64,000 nucleotides of DNA from contig CANTUR010000039.1 of assembly GCA_947683625.1 (NCBI GenBank), positions 8,980,001 to 9,044,000 of the forward strand. The letters run 5' to 3'. The position numbers and the translations under genes are program-made. Source of the stretch: Mallotus nudiflorus. Taxonomy: Eukaryota; Streptophyta; Magnoliopsida; Malpighiales; Euphorbiaceae. Below the pieces are notes generated by a model. It was not told the origin of the DNA, ran no database searches, and was given only the letters and a program-made list of their open reading frames with translations. This document shows positions 45,541-57,630 of the stretch, in pieces (position 1 is the first letter of the stretch; each line of letters starts with the position of its first letter).

Positions 45541-47698
45541 TGAACTTATTCATGAAAAATAAGAATTCCACTATATTTTACTCCTACAGCTCGATACCCA
45601 CACCCACAAGGGTGCTAGGAACTTCAATGATGCTCGTATTTGGTATTTGGTATGATGAGCTCATGAACATGGTGAATGCTCATATCCACGATATTGGATT
45701 TTTTAATTTCATCATAGCACTTCTAGCACAGTAGGGGCATATAGACTTATAGCCTCCTTATGATCTAATGGAGAGATAGTCCAACACCACTCATACGTTC
45801 CATTTTCCTTTTAGGCAGTTTACACTGGATCCAATGGCTTTTGCTACAGTCACCAGTATTGCTTGCGTGAGGGATTATGTTCCTCTTGATGCTAGTCTCC
45901 ATTATTTATCTCTCAATTGTTTCACTTTCATTGACTGTCTACTTGGCATAGTCCTAGATATGAAGAGGATATATATAGTGAAGCTTGATTCCATCTGGAG
46001 CTTCTATACTCATGCTAAAGTTGAGGTGGCTACTGTGCCTTATCAAATTGATCAGGTAGTGTCTGCATTCCTGATATACTCATTGGGCACCACTTTTTTT
46101 ATAGACACTGCTTGTTCTATAGACATGAGCTTTTTGATTCCCTTGAGAGATCTGGACCTAGTGGCCACATATGACTGGGGCAGCTATGCTCTAGCCTATA
46201 TATATAGGAGTATAGATAAGTTGGTGTGTGGAGGTAAGAGACTTTACAAATTCTAGCATGTCGTTCTGGTACTTCCCTCTTATTTCACTATTAAGTTCCA
46301 GCTCAGCTACTATTATTATAATTTTCTAATAGTTCTTTCTTTCTTTTACAAGATTGGGCTCTAGAGCCGAAGTTGATAATAGGGATTACTCATGTTATCG
46401 ACACTCTTTTCCCTACCATTATGAGATTAGGTCCTAATTGCTCATGGAGGAGGCTAGTTGCTCGCTTACATATTCATCGTGAAAGACTGAACACTCTCAC
46501 ACATGATGAGGTAGGTACCTACAAACATAATTAAAAGTAGTAACATATTTTTTTATCAAATTCATTCACTTACCAGCTTATTTTCACAAATGTTTTTGGA
46601 TTTGTAGGGTTATTGGGCTAGATGGTCTCAGGCTATGGTCCACTCATTTCCACTATCCTAAAAGAGGTCACTACTCAGAGAGCCTAACAACAGAGTTTAG
46701 AACCTCATCTAGAGAGTACACAAGTGGCAGATGGGTGCTTGAGTGACACGGCCACCCCTTGCTCCTCCCCGATATATTTTATAGGCACATGAGTTAGAGG
46801 GAGATGAGTTTGACTAGGCTTTAATGGGAGATGATGGTGCTAATTATTGTGAGAGGAAGAAGTCTCAATATGTTGATTTTACAAGAGCTTATCTCATATA
46901 GAGGGTGCCTCTACTTACACTTGCACCTCAGGTAAGCATGCAATTCTATTAAAAATATATTTTACATTCATGCTTATGGATACTATTTTCTAACCTAACT
47001 TTCATTATTAGGTGCTAGCTAGGGCACCAACTCCTTATTTTAGGCCTATAGCATATGAGAGGCCTCATCAGTGTCCTTGCATTGTGCCTAGCGGTAAGGG
47101 TACCTCCTCTGGCGCACCACCTGTTGGGTAGTCTTCTAGCTCAAGATCTTAAGTGATAGCTGGTAGGCTTGTTGCCACTCTTGACTTACTGACCTACTAC
47201 TAGGTGCCTTTGAGTGAGCTCTCTTATCATTTCTTAATGCTAGATAGGAGCTTGGAGCTCGAGTTCTTTCTGAATGCCACTACACATGTAAGTTCCTTAC
47301 TTTGAAGTCCTATTTTGAAGTTTGAACTAACACATGATTAGTTCTAACAATATTAATTATAGAAATACCTTAAGATCAAGGAGTATATGTAAAGGGCGAT
47401 CAAGGCCCATCAGGACTTCCTGATGTAGATGACACAACAATGGAAGGTAACAATTATGTCATACTTTTATATGTATGCATGCTCTCATGATTTCTTACCT
47501 TTTATTTCAATTTGAAAGGACTAAGATGAGGCTAGCTAGGCTAGGATTATTACTCTTGAGTGTTAGCTGGCTGCTCTCCAGGTCGAGGGTGATGAGGAGG
47601 AGGATGATGTGAATGATGCCGAGGAGGAAGAACCAGCTGATGAGCATGTTGAGGATGACAACGATGATAATGGAGCTGATGAGCTTGGAGATGAGTAG
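45540..47698 (+). pseudogene. Plant-mobile-domain (PMD) gene 1, six exons, antisense to the Tat element
   Basis: The family signatures are clear: LMERWSNTTHTFHFPF (W now TAG), THTFHFPFRQFTLDPMAFA, YVPLDASLHYL, FLIYSLGTTFFIDTA, the DWGSYALAYIYRSID box (about 46,170-46,215) and GGKRLYKF. Exons with GT-AG introns can be read: to 46,268; 46,353-46,510; 46,608-46,931; 47,012-47,287; 47,363-47,446; 47,519-47,698. The last exon encodes an acidic tail (EGDEEEDD, EEEEPADE) and stops at a TAG at 47,696-47,698. At least three in-frame TAG codons (45,732-45,779) break exon 1. PMD (aminotransferase-like mobile domain) proteins are plant nuclear proteins, some carried by transposons; MAIN/MAIL1 of Arabidopsis are host members. 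The gene lies beyond integrase on the opposite strand to the element. Confidence 0.8.
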
Positions 47699-47946
47699 AG
47701 CGATACCCCAGAAGTTTTCTAGTATAGGGTCATTTTATTTAGAGGCATTTTTATTGCTTTGCATTGTTACTCTATCATTTTCTGAATTAACTTCTCATTT
47801 TAGGATTTTCATATTTTACATTGGATGAATGATGCACATTTAAATTCAATTTTTGGAAAAATTTTAAATCAATCAAAGGATTTTCATTATTGAAATGCTT
47901 TCCTCTGAATTTGCATGTATTGTACAATCATTCTACAATAACATAA
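47699..47946. other. 3' flank of PMD gene 1
   Basis: T-rich sequence with no recognisable frame, followed directly by the hairpin cluster. Confidence 0.4.
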
Positions 47947-48055
47947 AGATAGGTTTCACCTATTGGGGAGGCATCACCTCTTTGTGAAGAGGTGATAGTG
48001 AATTGCCTCTTCATGCAGAGGCACCACCTAATCATAGAGGCGATCGTCTCTATAG
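47947..48055. repeat. Cluster of short hairpins between PMD gene 1 and the DUF7745-like ORF
   Basis: Three inverted repeats lie within 80 bases. ATCACCTCTT (47,973-47,982) pairs with AAGAGGTGAT (47,987-47,996) over a 4-base loop. TGCCTCT (48,004-48,010) pairs with AGAGGCA (48,017-48,023) over a 6-base loop. AGAGGCGATCGTCTCT (48,036-48,051) is self-complementary except for one pair. All share the core AGAGGYGAT. A homologous but decayed cluster lies at 10,866-10,990 in the same relative position. The patch is much more GC-rich than its surroundings. Its role is unknown. Confidence 0.85.
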
Positions 48056-48163
48056 GTTCAGTCTATAGCTACTTGAATCCCTAGCTCTCCTTTAAATCCC
48101 AAATTTTTTATTTACATAATTCTCTTCATTCTCTCTCTCTATATAGCATCCCATCCTCCTATC

Positions 48164-49386
48164 ATGACTAAAAGAAGCTTGAAACAACTACAATTGATTC
48201 TAAAAAGCCTGGATGGCGGATCATGGGCTAGATTAGAGCCATTTCACCTATTTATCTTTTGATCTTTGCACGCTAGGAAAATTTCCCATTTCTCTATATT
48301 CTTGCTTAATTCTATGATCCTCATAAGCATATCTTTAGATTCAACATTGTAGAGTTATCCCCCCTGCCAGAGGAATTTGAAGTTATCTTGGGCTTTTATA
48401 TGGATTATGCTTGTCAAATTGTGTTTCCTTCAATTGAAACCCTAGATTTACACTCCATCCAATACCAAATGGCTAGGCTATTCAACCTTTCCCCTTAGTT
48501 TTCACTTCACCATATCTTTGGTAATGAGATTCTAATGAGCTCATTTCTCGAAGCTATCATGACTATAAATAGCAATAAGGTTTATTGGCCTAGGATGATT
48601 TCTCTTTGCCTGTATGCTTAATTTTTATTGGTTTCCCCTTCTGGAAACTATGACCTAAAGGTTCTTCACATTATATACCAAGTGGAAGCAAGCCTAACCT
48701 TTCCCTCTTATCCTAGCAGAGACCATCATTGGGCTCGACAACTTCTCTGAAATTAGGTGATTCTTAGGGAGTGCCCTACTACTAAAGGTGAGATTCTTCT
48801 CTCTTTCCACTTACTGCTTTTGTCATTTTTTCTATTCATTCTTCAAATAGGCATGGTTTCATGAAAAGCTGAGGTTGTTTAAACCTCCTATAGACATTGC
48901 ACATTACAAGGCCAAACATTGTTGCACCAAAAGACTTCACATATTTCAAAGGATATTTAGACTTAGTTGTCTACATTCCCTAACACTCTGATTTGATGGA
49001 TATGCCCATGGTGGAGGTTATAACAAATGACCATTTGGTCTTATACCTACTGTGTTCCACTAGTCGGTCTCCACTTTGCCACTTTTTATAATCTCACTAA
49101 GCTTTGCAGACAATATGGATAGAAATAACTAATCATGAATCTAGTGCACGAATTTGAGCTAGGGCCCATTTCTCATAACTTTCTAGACAACCTGGTTGCT
49201 ACTTTGTCTCATAGATTCATTCAAAGGTTCATCAACTATAACAGAGATCAATCCATTAATGACTAGTACAGGGCATGGATCTAGTTACAACAGACAAAGA
49301 AGGATGAATTCATAAGAAATAAAAGGATAAGGGCATTGTAGGCATTGAGTACTCAAGGTGTTCAGAAGGAAAACAAGCATCACTAA
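48164..49386 (+). pseudogene. DUF7745-like ORF, antisense to the Tat element
   Basis: From ATG at 48,164: MTKRSLKQLQLILKSLDGG, then (after a frameshift) a stop and FYDPHKHIFRFNIVELS, LPEEFEVILGF, SFLEAIMTINSNKVYWPRMI, GNYDLKVLHIIYQVEASLTF, then a probable 63 bp intron (48,788-48,850, GT-AG). The rest resumes as AWFHEKLRLFKPPID and ends LSTQGVQKENKHH with TAA at 49,384-49,386. The F-DP---FRF--ELSPLPEE pattern is that of DUF7745, a plant domain of unknown function found in retroelement proteins. The whole remnant matches the minus-strand ORF at 9,525-10,765. A TATA-like TATATAG lies at 48,140 and a hairpin cluster 110 bases upstream, so it may have had its own promoter. Frameshifts and TAG stops inactivate it. 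Confidence 0.65.
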
Positions 49387-49585
49387 TTTATGAAATTTAA
49401 TCTTTATTTACTTTTATTGGATGGAATTTCCTTTCTATTTAAACAACGTGTAATAAGCATTTAATGCAATATACAACAATAATAAAGGCAATCCATTCCA
49501 TTTAATTTAAGTATAAAGTGATTATACGTCTTGCTTCTTATATATCTCTTATAGTTAATTGGCTTGCCCTTGCAAGTTTTTCAAC
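49387..49585. other. Spacer between the convergent DUF7745-like ORF and integrase
   Basis: AT-rich, no gene. In both element copies this spacer separates the 3' ends of convergent coding regions by a few hundred bases. Confidence 0.4.
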
Positions 49586-49589
49586 TAAC

Positions 49590-50470
49590 TATCTTTCTCT
49601 CTCCCCTCTTATATGTCATTTACTTTTTCCTAGACCGCCCTTTTAGGTTTTCAATCTAGTAGGAATTTTTAGTTTTTCATTTTTATGTCTCTAACTTTTG
49701 CCTATGTAGCCTTTTTGAGGGTTTCTCCCTAGCAAGACTTTATAAAAAGTATTTCTTGAGTTTATCCAGGTTAATGGGCTCTCTAAACTTGTTTCCTTTT
49801 AAATCAGATAGAATAGCAATACCCTTGGAAATAGCTTCTTCACTTGATAGAAACCTTCACAGTTTGGCTTGAACTTTCCTCGCGGATCCATCATGATGGG
49901 CCTAGTGAGCTTTAATACTAAGTCAACATCTTTGATCTTAGTTGGCTTAATCTTTGTTATAAGCTTGGGCTATCCTTTTATGGTACAACTAAGAATGATA
50001 CATGGTTTTCATTCTCCTTTCATCTAGCAACATCAGTTGTGCCAATTAGCTTTCAACCTATTAGTACTCAGGCATTTTAGATTCTAGGAATGATCGAATC
50101 TCAATTGTAATAAAAAATATTACTTCATACCCATATACCCGAGAATATGGAGTAGCTACCATTGATGTTCTGGCAGTGGTCCTATATCCTTAAGTGCAAA
50201 CTGTAGGTAACTTGCCTAATCTTTATAGTTCTCTAGTGTCTTGGCTAGGATTCTCTTTACATTATTGTTTACTGCTTTTACTGTTCCATTCATTTATAGT
50301 CTATAAGGAGAGGATCAATGATGTTCAATCTTATATTCCTCTGAAAAAGTGATTATTTCTGCACTGAACACCATTATTAGTGATGATATGATGAGGTAAC
50401 CCATATCTATAAATTATATTTTTTTCTATGAACCTTGTTATGAGCGACCTAGGTTTCTTGGTTTTTTTTT
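49590..50470 (-). pseudogene. C-terminal half of a Tat-lineage integrase
   Basis: On the minus strand: NIIYRYGLPHHIITNNGVQ (about 50,430-50,375; catalytic Asp replaced by Asn), the NG-V--VN--- remnant near 50,290, the GPY/F module with GKF-PN-EG at about 49,900, then EPINLDKLKKYF near 49,775-49,740 and the ENLKKG tail near 49,730. The integrase N-terminal half, RNase H, RT, protease and gag are missing: at about 50,470 the sequence passes within a few dozen bases into the leader and primer site of the LTR to its right. This is an internally deleted element. Confidence 0.8.
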
Positions 50471-50568
50471 TATTTTGTGGCTTCTTAACTCATAGGTTTC
50501 TGAGGGACATGGAAACTTTACTGAATAAAGACAAATGATTAGTTTCAAGAGAAATGAGACATTTTTTG

Positions 50569-50586
50569 ATTTTATAGAGTAGCCAC
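50569..50586 (-). other. Primer-binding site of the first minus-strand Tat LTR
   Basis: The minus strand reads TGGCTACTCTATAAAATC, directly inside the LTR end. It corresponds to 2,185-2,202 and 54,746-54,763, decayed by two to three changes. Confidence 0.6.
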
Positions 50587-51635
50587 AGCATTTTTAGAAA
50601 ATTAGAAAAAGAAAGGAACAATATCAGGTCACTCAGTGAGTATTTCCCCAAGCAAAGTTTTATGGGTTTAGGGGATCACATCTACTTTTTGACTATTTCT
50701 CATTATACGTATTAAATGTATAGCTACTACAATACCCTAGTTTTGGTAATGAGAATATGCATAGCATTCACACACTACATCAGATAATGAAAGATGATAA
50801 AGCTGCAATAACATTATTACATTACTTTCCTAATAAAATACAAATACAAGAAAAGAAAAAAAGATTGTGAAAAAGTAAATCTAGCTTAGGTGTAATAAAC
50901 CTACAAGGTAAACACGACTATACACGTAGCTTACTTGATCACATGAATGATAGCATAAGCAATGGACACTCAATCATTTGAAAGGCTGAGCAAAATATAA
51001 ATAATTATGCATGTTTGCAATGATTATTTATGATATGATAATATGTGATGCCAATAAAAGGGATGCATGGTGACATCACTGAATTGGGAATAAAATGACT
51101 CTAGTTTGAAATATGAACTTTCCACGTTATTGATATTTACAGCGTGATTTCACATTTCAAAACAAGAGGATGCAAAATTATAACATAAGATGAGCAAAAA
51201 ATAGAGTCTAAATTATTCACATAGCATGCAAATTGCCAATATCATCCCACAAGCATAATAATATTCATAAATACTTATGAAAATAAAATAAAATGTAGTA
51301 AAATAGAATAAAGATGATAAAATGATTGTGTGGTCCTCAAATTTGACTAAGCTTGTATGGGTTTTGAAGCTTTAGCTTTGAGGGATTATCAAGCTTTCCT
51401 TATCGAGAGGTTGAAAATGACATGTAGAATGATGCTAGTTTATAGACCTTTTAAAGCGTGCTTTAATAAAGATGAGGCCAGGTTTGGTGGAAGAGAGATA
51501 TAATAACCTAAGAAAAGCACAGCGGGAGAGCTAAAATTATCTAGAAGCAAGTTTCCAATGCCTTCAAGCATACTGATTTTTGAGTGTGTCTGTGTTTCCT
51601 CTTGCTCCCCCTTAAAAATAAAGTGTTAAGGCACA

Positions 51636-51643
51636 TATTTATA
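51636..51643 (-). promoter_or_regulatory. TATA box of the first minus-strand Tat LTR
   Basis: TATAAATA on the minus strand, at the same place as in the other two LTR copies and followed by the same GGGGGAGCAAGAGGAAACAC block. Confidence 0.6.
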
Positions 51644-52639
51644 GTGAAAAATGTGAGGAAGAGGGTGGTATAGTGGTGGTCACGCACGCATGGCCACTCA
51701 CACTCGTGCTTGGTTACTTGCACTTTCACGTGTTATGCACTCAATTTGGGGCTTTTCCAGGCTATTTTGAGGTTGGTTTCTAGGGTTTTTAGGCTTCTAT
51801 ATGCATTTCCACAGTCTATTTTATCTAATTGGTCTCGATTATAGTGCATGACACCTAGGGGTGTTTACATACACTTCTAAGCGATACGCGCTAAGCCTCA
51901 GGGTGTTTTGGATTATTCTAGGACCACTTTTAAAGGTTTTAGAGCCTTCTAGATGCATTCCCTAAGTCTATTTAGTCTGATTCAGTTCAATTTTAGCATG
52001 TGACACCTAAGGGTGTTCGTGGCTACACGCTCACTTCTAGGCAATGCAAGCTAATCCTCGACTTATTTTGGACTATTTTAGGACCACTTTTAGAGGTTTT
52101 GGAGCCTTTTAGATGTGTTTTCAAAGTTTATTTTGTCAAAATTGATTTCCATTTTTTCACAAAGTTGGATCCTGATTTGATGAAATGAACACTGGCCCAA
52201 CAAGCAGCATATTTTGAGAGAAGATTCTAGAAATAAGCCTCTTATTATTTTGATAATTCATGTTGTATAGGATTAGAGTGCAACTTAATGGCTAGGTGAT
52301 TGATTTTTCACATTGGTGGGATTGGTTAGGATTTTAGGGTTGCACACTTCAGAGGTGTTACGAACAGGCAGACTCTAGTCTTTTTTAAGATTTATTTCAT
52401 CATTAGACCTTTTAGGGGATAATCAAATTAAGTTATCATAGTTGCCCCCTACTTTTTATGTGTTGCATAGCCACCGAGCGCTAGTGTCAAAACACGTGAA
52501 GCAAATGCAAAGATGCAAAAAATCATTTTTTGAAGAGAGAGGCACTTACTTAAGTGTTATGTTATCATGATTCAATTATTGAGATATTGCCACTATAACC
52601 TCTTTGGGTGTTAGGTGAATAGATAGATACTACCACTAT

Positions 52640-52855
52640 AACCTCTTCTGGTGTCAGGCAAGATGTAGTTTGAGACGCATGCAAGATGTAATTTTATGAT
52701 TAACACAAGGATGAAATTTTAGGATTTATGCAAGATGCAGTTTCAGGATTCATGCAATATGTAGTTTTGGGAGTCATGCAATATGCAATTTTGGGATTTA
52801 TGCAATATGCAGTTTTGGGATTCAAGCAAAATGATGCAATTTAAGGTTCATGGAC
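52640..52855. repeat. 24 bp tandem repeats in U3 of the first Tat LTR
   Basis: About seven degenerate copies of TTTTGGGATTTATGCAATATGCAG. This array is not prominent in the second LTR, which instead has an expanded TATAACCTTCTTAGGTGTCA array. Confidence 0.75.
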
Positions 52856-53639
52856 TGATACAATTTCCACATGAATGATTCAAGAAAGTGATACAAACGC
52901 ATGATAGTGATATGCAATCAAGCATATAATATGCAAGCACGCGCATGAAATGAAATGACTACCCCATTTAGGCATCGTACTTAACACTCTCTAGTCATAA
53001 AAGTAAGGCCACTATAACCTCTTCGAGTGTCAGTGAATAGATAGATACTTCCACTATAACCTCTTTAGGTGTCAAGTGAATAGATTGTTATGATCATTGT
53101 GACTGATGTAATGTGTTCTTATCTTTTAGTCTTGGTTGATGATTATGCAATGATGATGCAGTAATGATGATGTCATCATTTGTCATGTTGCAGATATTTT
53201 TTTATGATTTTGAGTAGGATATTCTTTTGGTGATTCTTCCCTATTTTTCTTCTTTTAGGAGTTATTGATTTTTCGAAAATGGTGAAGCTGAGTTCATTAT
53301 CTTTGGATAGATCTCTTCTATATCAGTGTATTATTGTGCAAGTTCAATGCATGTCTTATGCTTAAATGGAGGTTTAAGATAAGAGAAATGAGTATAAAAA
53401 GTGTCAGGGTGCACATATAACTATATGGGAGTGCATGGAATACATAGTCATGCGCTAATTGAGTGATCATGCACCTGGCAGATAGCCACATGCCTCGCCC
53501 TCTCTAGTCTACTTAAGACATGCATTTTTTAGGTTCGAGGAAGCTTCTTTCAACCTTCTCTAAGAGTTTTTAATCGTTTATTAACCCTTTTCAAGTTTTT
53601 GGTATTTTTTGCTTTGTTTTTACTTTTGAATTTTTATTT

Positions 53640-54620
53640 TTTTGCATAAGATAAAGTTCCCCAACAATCCTAAGGGTCTAGAGGATATCTTCTTAGATGT
53701 TGAGGATAACTTTTCAAAAGCCACTATAGTTAGGACTTTTATTATAAGGGCCAGTACTAATGGTGCTTAGGGTTCTTAGCCATCTAGGCTCTTTTGGGGG
53801 GACTTGATTCCTATGGTTCACAGTTTGGAGACTCACACTTAGGCTCATCATCATCGCCAAGTAGGTCCTCCTTTATCCCCTATCTTTTTTAAAGTTATTT
53901 AGTTGTTTGTGCTGCCTTGCTATTTGTTATGTTTTTTAATTAAGGTTTTTTTAGTTGTAGTTCTATAGCTTTTGTTATGACTGTTAATTTGTAGTTTTAT
54001 TATGAGTGTTGATAACCTAATAACACTTGCTTTATTTTTTATTCTGATTTTCTGCTAGCACTTTTCATGATGCTTCTCTTTTATGCTTTTGTCATTATTC
54101 TGATCCTATTAAAGAATAGAGAGAAATATATGTTAGTATTTTAGTAACTTTGTAAATTCTTGATAGTGTACCTATTGTTTATAGCCTCACAGGTCTATTA
54201 CTGTGTTGTCTAGTTGTTTGAATAGGGTCAACACGTATTATCAGGGTCTTCCATTGTATCTGAAGCAGATGGTTACCGGGAAGGGTTTTAATGGGATTAT
54301 TATTATGCTTTCTTATGAATCATATGCATTGAGTCAGATTGCTATGTGTGCATTCATTGAGCAATGGATGGACATGACACATACTTTCACTTGCTAGTTA
54401 GGGAGATGACCATCACTCCTCTAGACTTTGCTGCTATCATAGGCTTGGGCCTTTTTGGAGCATGTTCCCTTCAATGAAGAGGAGTGTTCTTTTGTGATGG
54501 CTAAGAGGTGCCTTAATATGGAGTTGTTTGGGGTGCCTATCCATATGAAGTATGCTTGTCCATACCTCACTTATTACACTGAGTTTGACTCTACCATATT
54601 GTGAACAACCATCTCACTTT
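53640..54620 (+). pseudogene. N-terminal fragment of PMD gene 2 (truncated duplicate)
   Basis: It is homologous to the first two exons of the PMD gene at 58.1-60.7 kb. KFPNNPKG-like first exon text (53,655-53,690) is followed by GDLIPMVHSLETHT and a GT donor at 53,861. The second exon starts after AG at 54,192 with YYQGLPLYLKQMVTGKGFNG, EQWMDMTHTFTC, then EMTITPLDFAAI-like and GLGLFGACSLQ in shifted frames. It stops at about 54,620, where the leader of the next Tat LTR begins, so the rest of the PMD gene, integrase and pol have been deleted between the two LTRs. Confidence 0.75.
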
Positions 54621-54745
54621 CAGGCTTTTTTTAGATAGCATTATGTTTTTATAGGACATTATGTGGGTCTTTCCATTTTTGATGGACATGGAAACTTTAC
54701 CAAATAGGGACAAATGATTGGTATTAGGGGGGACAAGATACTTTT

Positions 54746-54763
54746 GATTTTGTGGAGTCGCTA
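54746..54763 (-). other. Primer-binding site of the second minus-strand Tat LTR
   Basis: The minus strand reads TAGCGACTCCACAAAATC, the best preserved of the three sites apart from its second base. The adjoining leader at 54,685-54,745 matches 50,506-50,568. Confidence 0.6.
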
Positions 54764-55753
54764 CTTGATTTTAAGAAATTCAGGAAAAAAAGGGACAACA
54801 TCGAGTCATTTAGCAAGTATTGTCCCTAGCAGAGATTTTTGGGTTCGGAGGATCACGTATACTTTTTGACTACTTCTCATTATATGATATTCAATGTATA
54901 GCTACCGCAATTACCTAGTTTTGATAATGACAGTTTGTATAGCATTCATATAGTACATCAGATAGTGGAAGATAATAAAGTTAAAAATTTAATTATTACA
55001 TTATTTTCCTGATAAAATACATATGAAAAGGAAAAGATTATGGAAAAGTAAATCTAATTTGGATATGATTGATCTGCAGGATTAACACGATCATTCACAT
55101 AGCTTGCTCAATTTCATGAATAATAGGATGATCATGCATGCTTGTAGTGATTATTTGTGCTATATATGACAATAGTATAAAGGATGCATAAGGTCATCAT
55201 TGGACTGAGAGAATGATGACTCTATTATAGGATATGAACTTTTCACATTATTAGCATTTATGATGTGATTTCATGATTTCATAAATAAATGATGCAGAAT
55301 GATGATATGAAATGAGCATAATAAAGTATATATTATTCACATAGCATGCAAGATTATTAGTCTCATCACACAAGCACAACAATATTCCTAAATGCTAGCG
55401 ACAGTAAAATAATATGCAATGTGATAAAATAAATGTGCTAAATAATTATGTGGTCCTCAGACTCAACTAAGTTTGCGTGGGTTTTAAAGCTTTAGCTTTG
55501 AGAGATTATCAAGTTTCCTCATTGAGAGGTTAAAAATGACAACAGAATGATGCTAGATTATATACCTTTTAAGTATGCTTTGATAAAGATGAGGCTTGGT
55601 TTAGTGGAAAAAGGATCTAATAATTTAAGAGAAAGGTTATGGGAAAGTAAAAACCATTTGGAAAAGGGTTTCTAGCTCCTTCAATCAGATTGATTTTTGA
55701 GTGTGTGTGTGTTTCCACTTACTTCCCCCTCCAAAATAGGGTGTGAAGGGGTC

Positions 55754-55761
55754 TATTTATA
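55754..55761 (-). promoter_or_regulatory. TATA box of the second minus-strand Tat LTR
   Basis: TATAAATA on the minus strand, in a conserved context (CCCTATAAATAGACCCC). Confidence 0.65.
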
Positions 55762-56713
55762 GGGAAATTTAGGTAGAATAGGGTGTTAAGGGCATGGTTA
55801 TATGCGTATATCAAGGATTTTGTGCATGGCCATGCCAAGTGCACGTGGTCGTGCACAGTGTGCTTGTGGTCTCGTGCCTACACGCGCACTTTGACGCTTT
55901 ACGTACACTTTCCTAGTTTTATGCACACTATTCTAAGGTTGGTTCTTAGGGTTTTTAAGTCTTTAGGACACATTTTCAGAGTCTTTTTTGCCAAATTAAG
56001 CCTCAATTTTAGCACATGACACCTAGGAGCATTTATGCACATTTCTGAGCAATACGCGATGATCCTTAGGTTGTGTTGGACCATTCTGAGATCACTTTTA
56101 GAGGTTTTAGAGCCTTTAAGATGTGTTTTTAAAGTCTTTTTTTTCAAAATCAATTTCTATTTTTTCACAAAGATAGGTCCTAATCTAACAAAATGTGCAT
56201 TAGTCCAATGAGCTAAGTATTCTAAGAGGATTCTTCTTAATATAAACCTCTCATTATTTTGATAATTTGTATTTTGCTAGGTCATAGCATAACTTAATGG
56301 CTCAATGATTGATTTTACACACTAGTGGGTTCAGTTAGGTTTTTAAGGTTGCACACTTCAGAGGTGCTATGAACGATCAAACTCTAGTAGTCTCGGGGAT
56401 TCATTTCATCATTGGACCTATTCGGGGACAGTCAATTTTGAGGTATGAGAGCTACCACCTACTTCACATATGTTGCATAGCCACCTAGCTCTAGTCTCAA
56501 TACATGTGAAGCAAATGCAAAGATGCAAAAAACATTTTAGTGGGGAGAGAGGTACTTACCTGTAGGTTGTCTTTAGACATCTTGTCAAGATTTCACTAAT
56601 GTTGTTGTGTTTTATATGTTGTTGTTGTTCTATGACTTAGTCATCACATAACGTGCTATTTGGGACATATGCAAACTTGTGATTCATACAAAGTGCATTA
56701 GGATTTATGCAAT

Positions 56714-57365
56714 TATAGCCTTCTTTGGTGTCATGCAAATGAAGATGCTACTAAGCAAAGAGAGATACAACTATAACCTTTTTAGGTGCCACGCGAATGA
56801 ACATGCTATTAAGTAATGAAAATATGACTATAACCTTTTTGGGTGTCATGCAAATAAAGATGTCACTAGGAAAACAAAGATGTGACTATAACATTCTTAG
56901 GTGTCACGCAAATTAACATGCGATTATAACCTTCTTAGGTGTCACATGAAATGAGGTTGCTACTTAGCAATGAAAATGCAACTATAACCTTCTTAGGTGT
57001 CACGTGAATGAACATGCAACTATAACCTTCTTAGGTGTCATGTGAATGAACATGTGACTATAACCTTCTTAAGTGTCATGCGAAATGAGCATGCGATTAT
57101 AACCTTCTTAAGTGTCACGCGAATGAACATGCGATTGTAACCTTCTTAGGTGTCACATGAATGAACCTGTGATTATAACCTTCTCAAGTCTCACACGAAT
57201 GAACATGTGATTATAACCTTCTTAGGTGTCATGTGAAATAAGCATGTGACTATAACCTTCTTAGGTGTCATGCAAAATGAGCATGCGACTATAACCTTCT
57301 TAGGTGTCACACGAATGAACATACGACTATAACCTTCTTAGGTCTCGTGTGAATGAAGATGCTAC
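56714..57365. repeat. 15-copy tandem array in the U3 region
   Basis: The unit TATAACCTTCTTAGGTGTCA plus ACGCGAATGAACATGCGAC, about 38 bp, is repeated. The copies at the left carry an extra 18-20 bases (unit about 57-58 bp), the others are close to 38 bp. I count 15 units starting at about 56,714 and ending with the unit at 57,328. The first LTR has only four dispersed copies of the same motif. Confidence 0.9.
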
Positions 57366-57630
57366 TAAGCAAATGAGAATCCTACTAAGTAGTGTGGATG
57401 CTTAAAAGTACTTTTAAGCAATAAAAAGATGCTCCTAAGTGGTGAAAGTGCTTTTAAGTAATGAGAAGATGCTTATAAGCAGTGTGAGGATGCTCCAAAG
57501 TAATAAAAGTGCTTCTAAGTAATGTAAGAGTGCTTCTAAGCAATGAATGTGCTTCTAAGCAGTGCGAGAGTGCTTATAAGCAATATGAATGCTCCTAACC
57601 AATGAGTGAGTGCTTTTAAGCTATGTGAAT
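57366..57630. repeat. 22-24 bp tandem repeats adjoining the U3 array
   Basis: About ten degenerate copies of GTGCTTCTAAGCAATGNGA. The array lies between the 38 bp array and the outer end of the LTR. Confidence 0.75.

Larger units (their letters stand above)
50589..53225 (-). mobile_element. Tat-family LTR (minus strand), first copy
   Basis: It aligns over its length with 54,767-57,743 and, inverted, with 336-2,182. The LTR runs from the primer site leftmost to a polypurine-like stretch (minus strand AAAGAAGAAAAATAGGGAAG at about 53,228-53,263) at the right. It has a TATAAATA box at 51,636-51,643 (minus strand), a short TTTTGGGATTTATGCAATATG repeat array in U3 (52,640-52,850) and four scattered CTATAACCTCTT units. 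The right end is uncertain by a few tens of bases. Confidence 0.75.

Noticed and set aside
56714..57365. Regularly spaced repeats that could be mistaken for a CRISPR array
   Set aside because: The units abut with no unique spacers, lie in an LTR of a plant retrotransposon, and grade into one another as a minisatellite.
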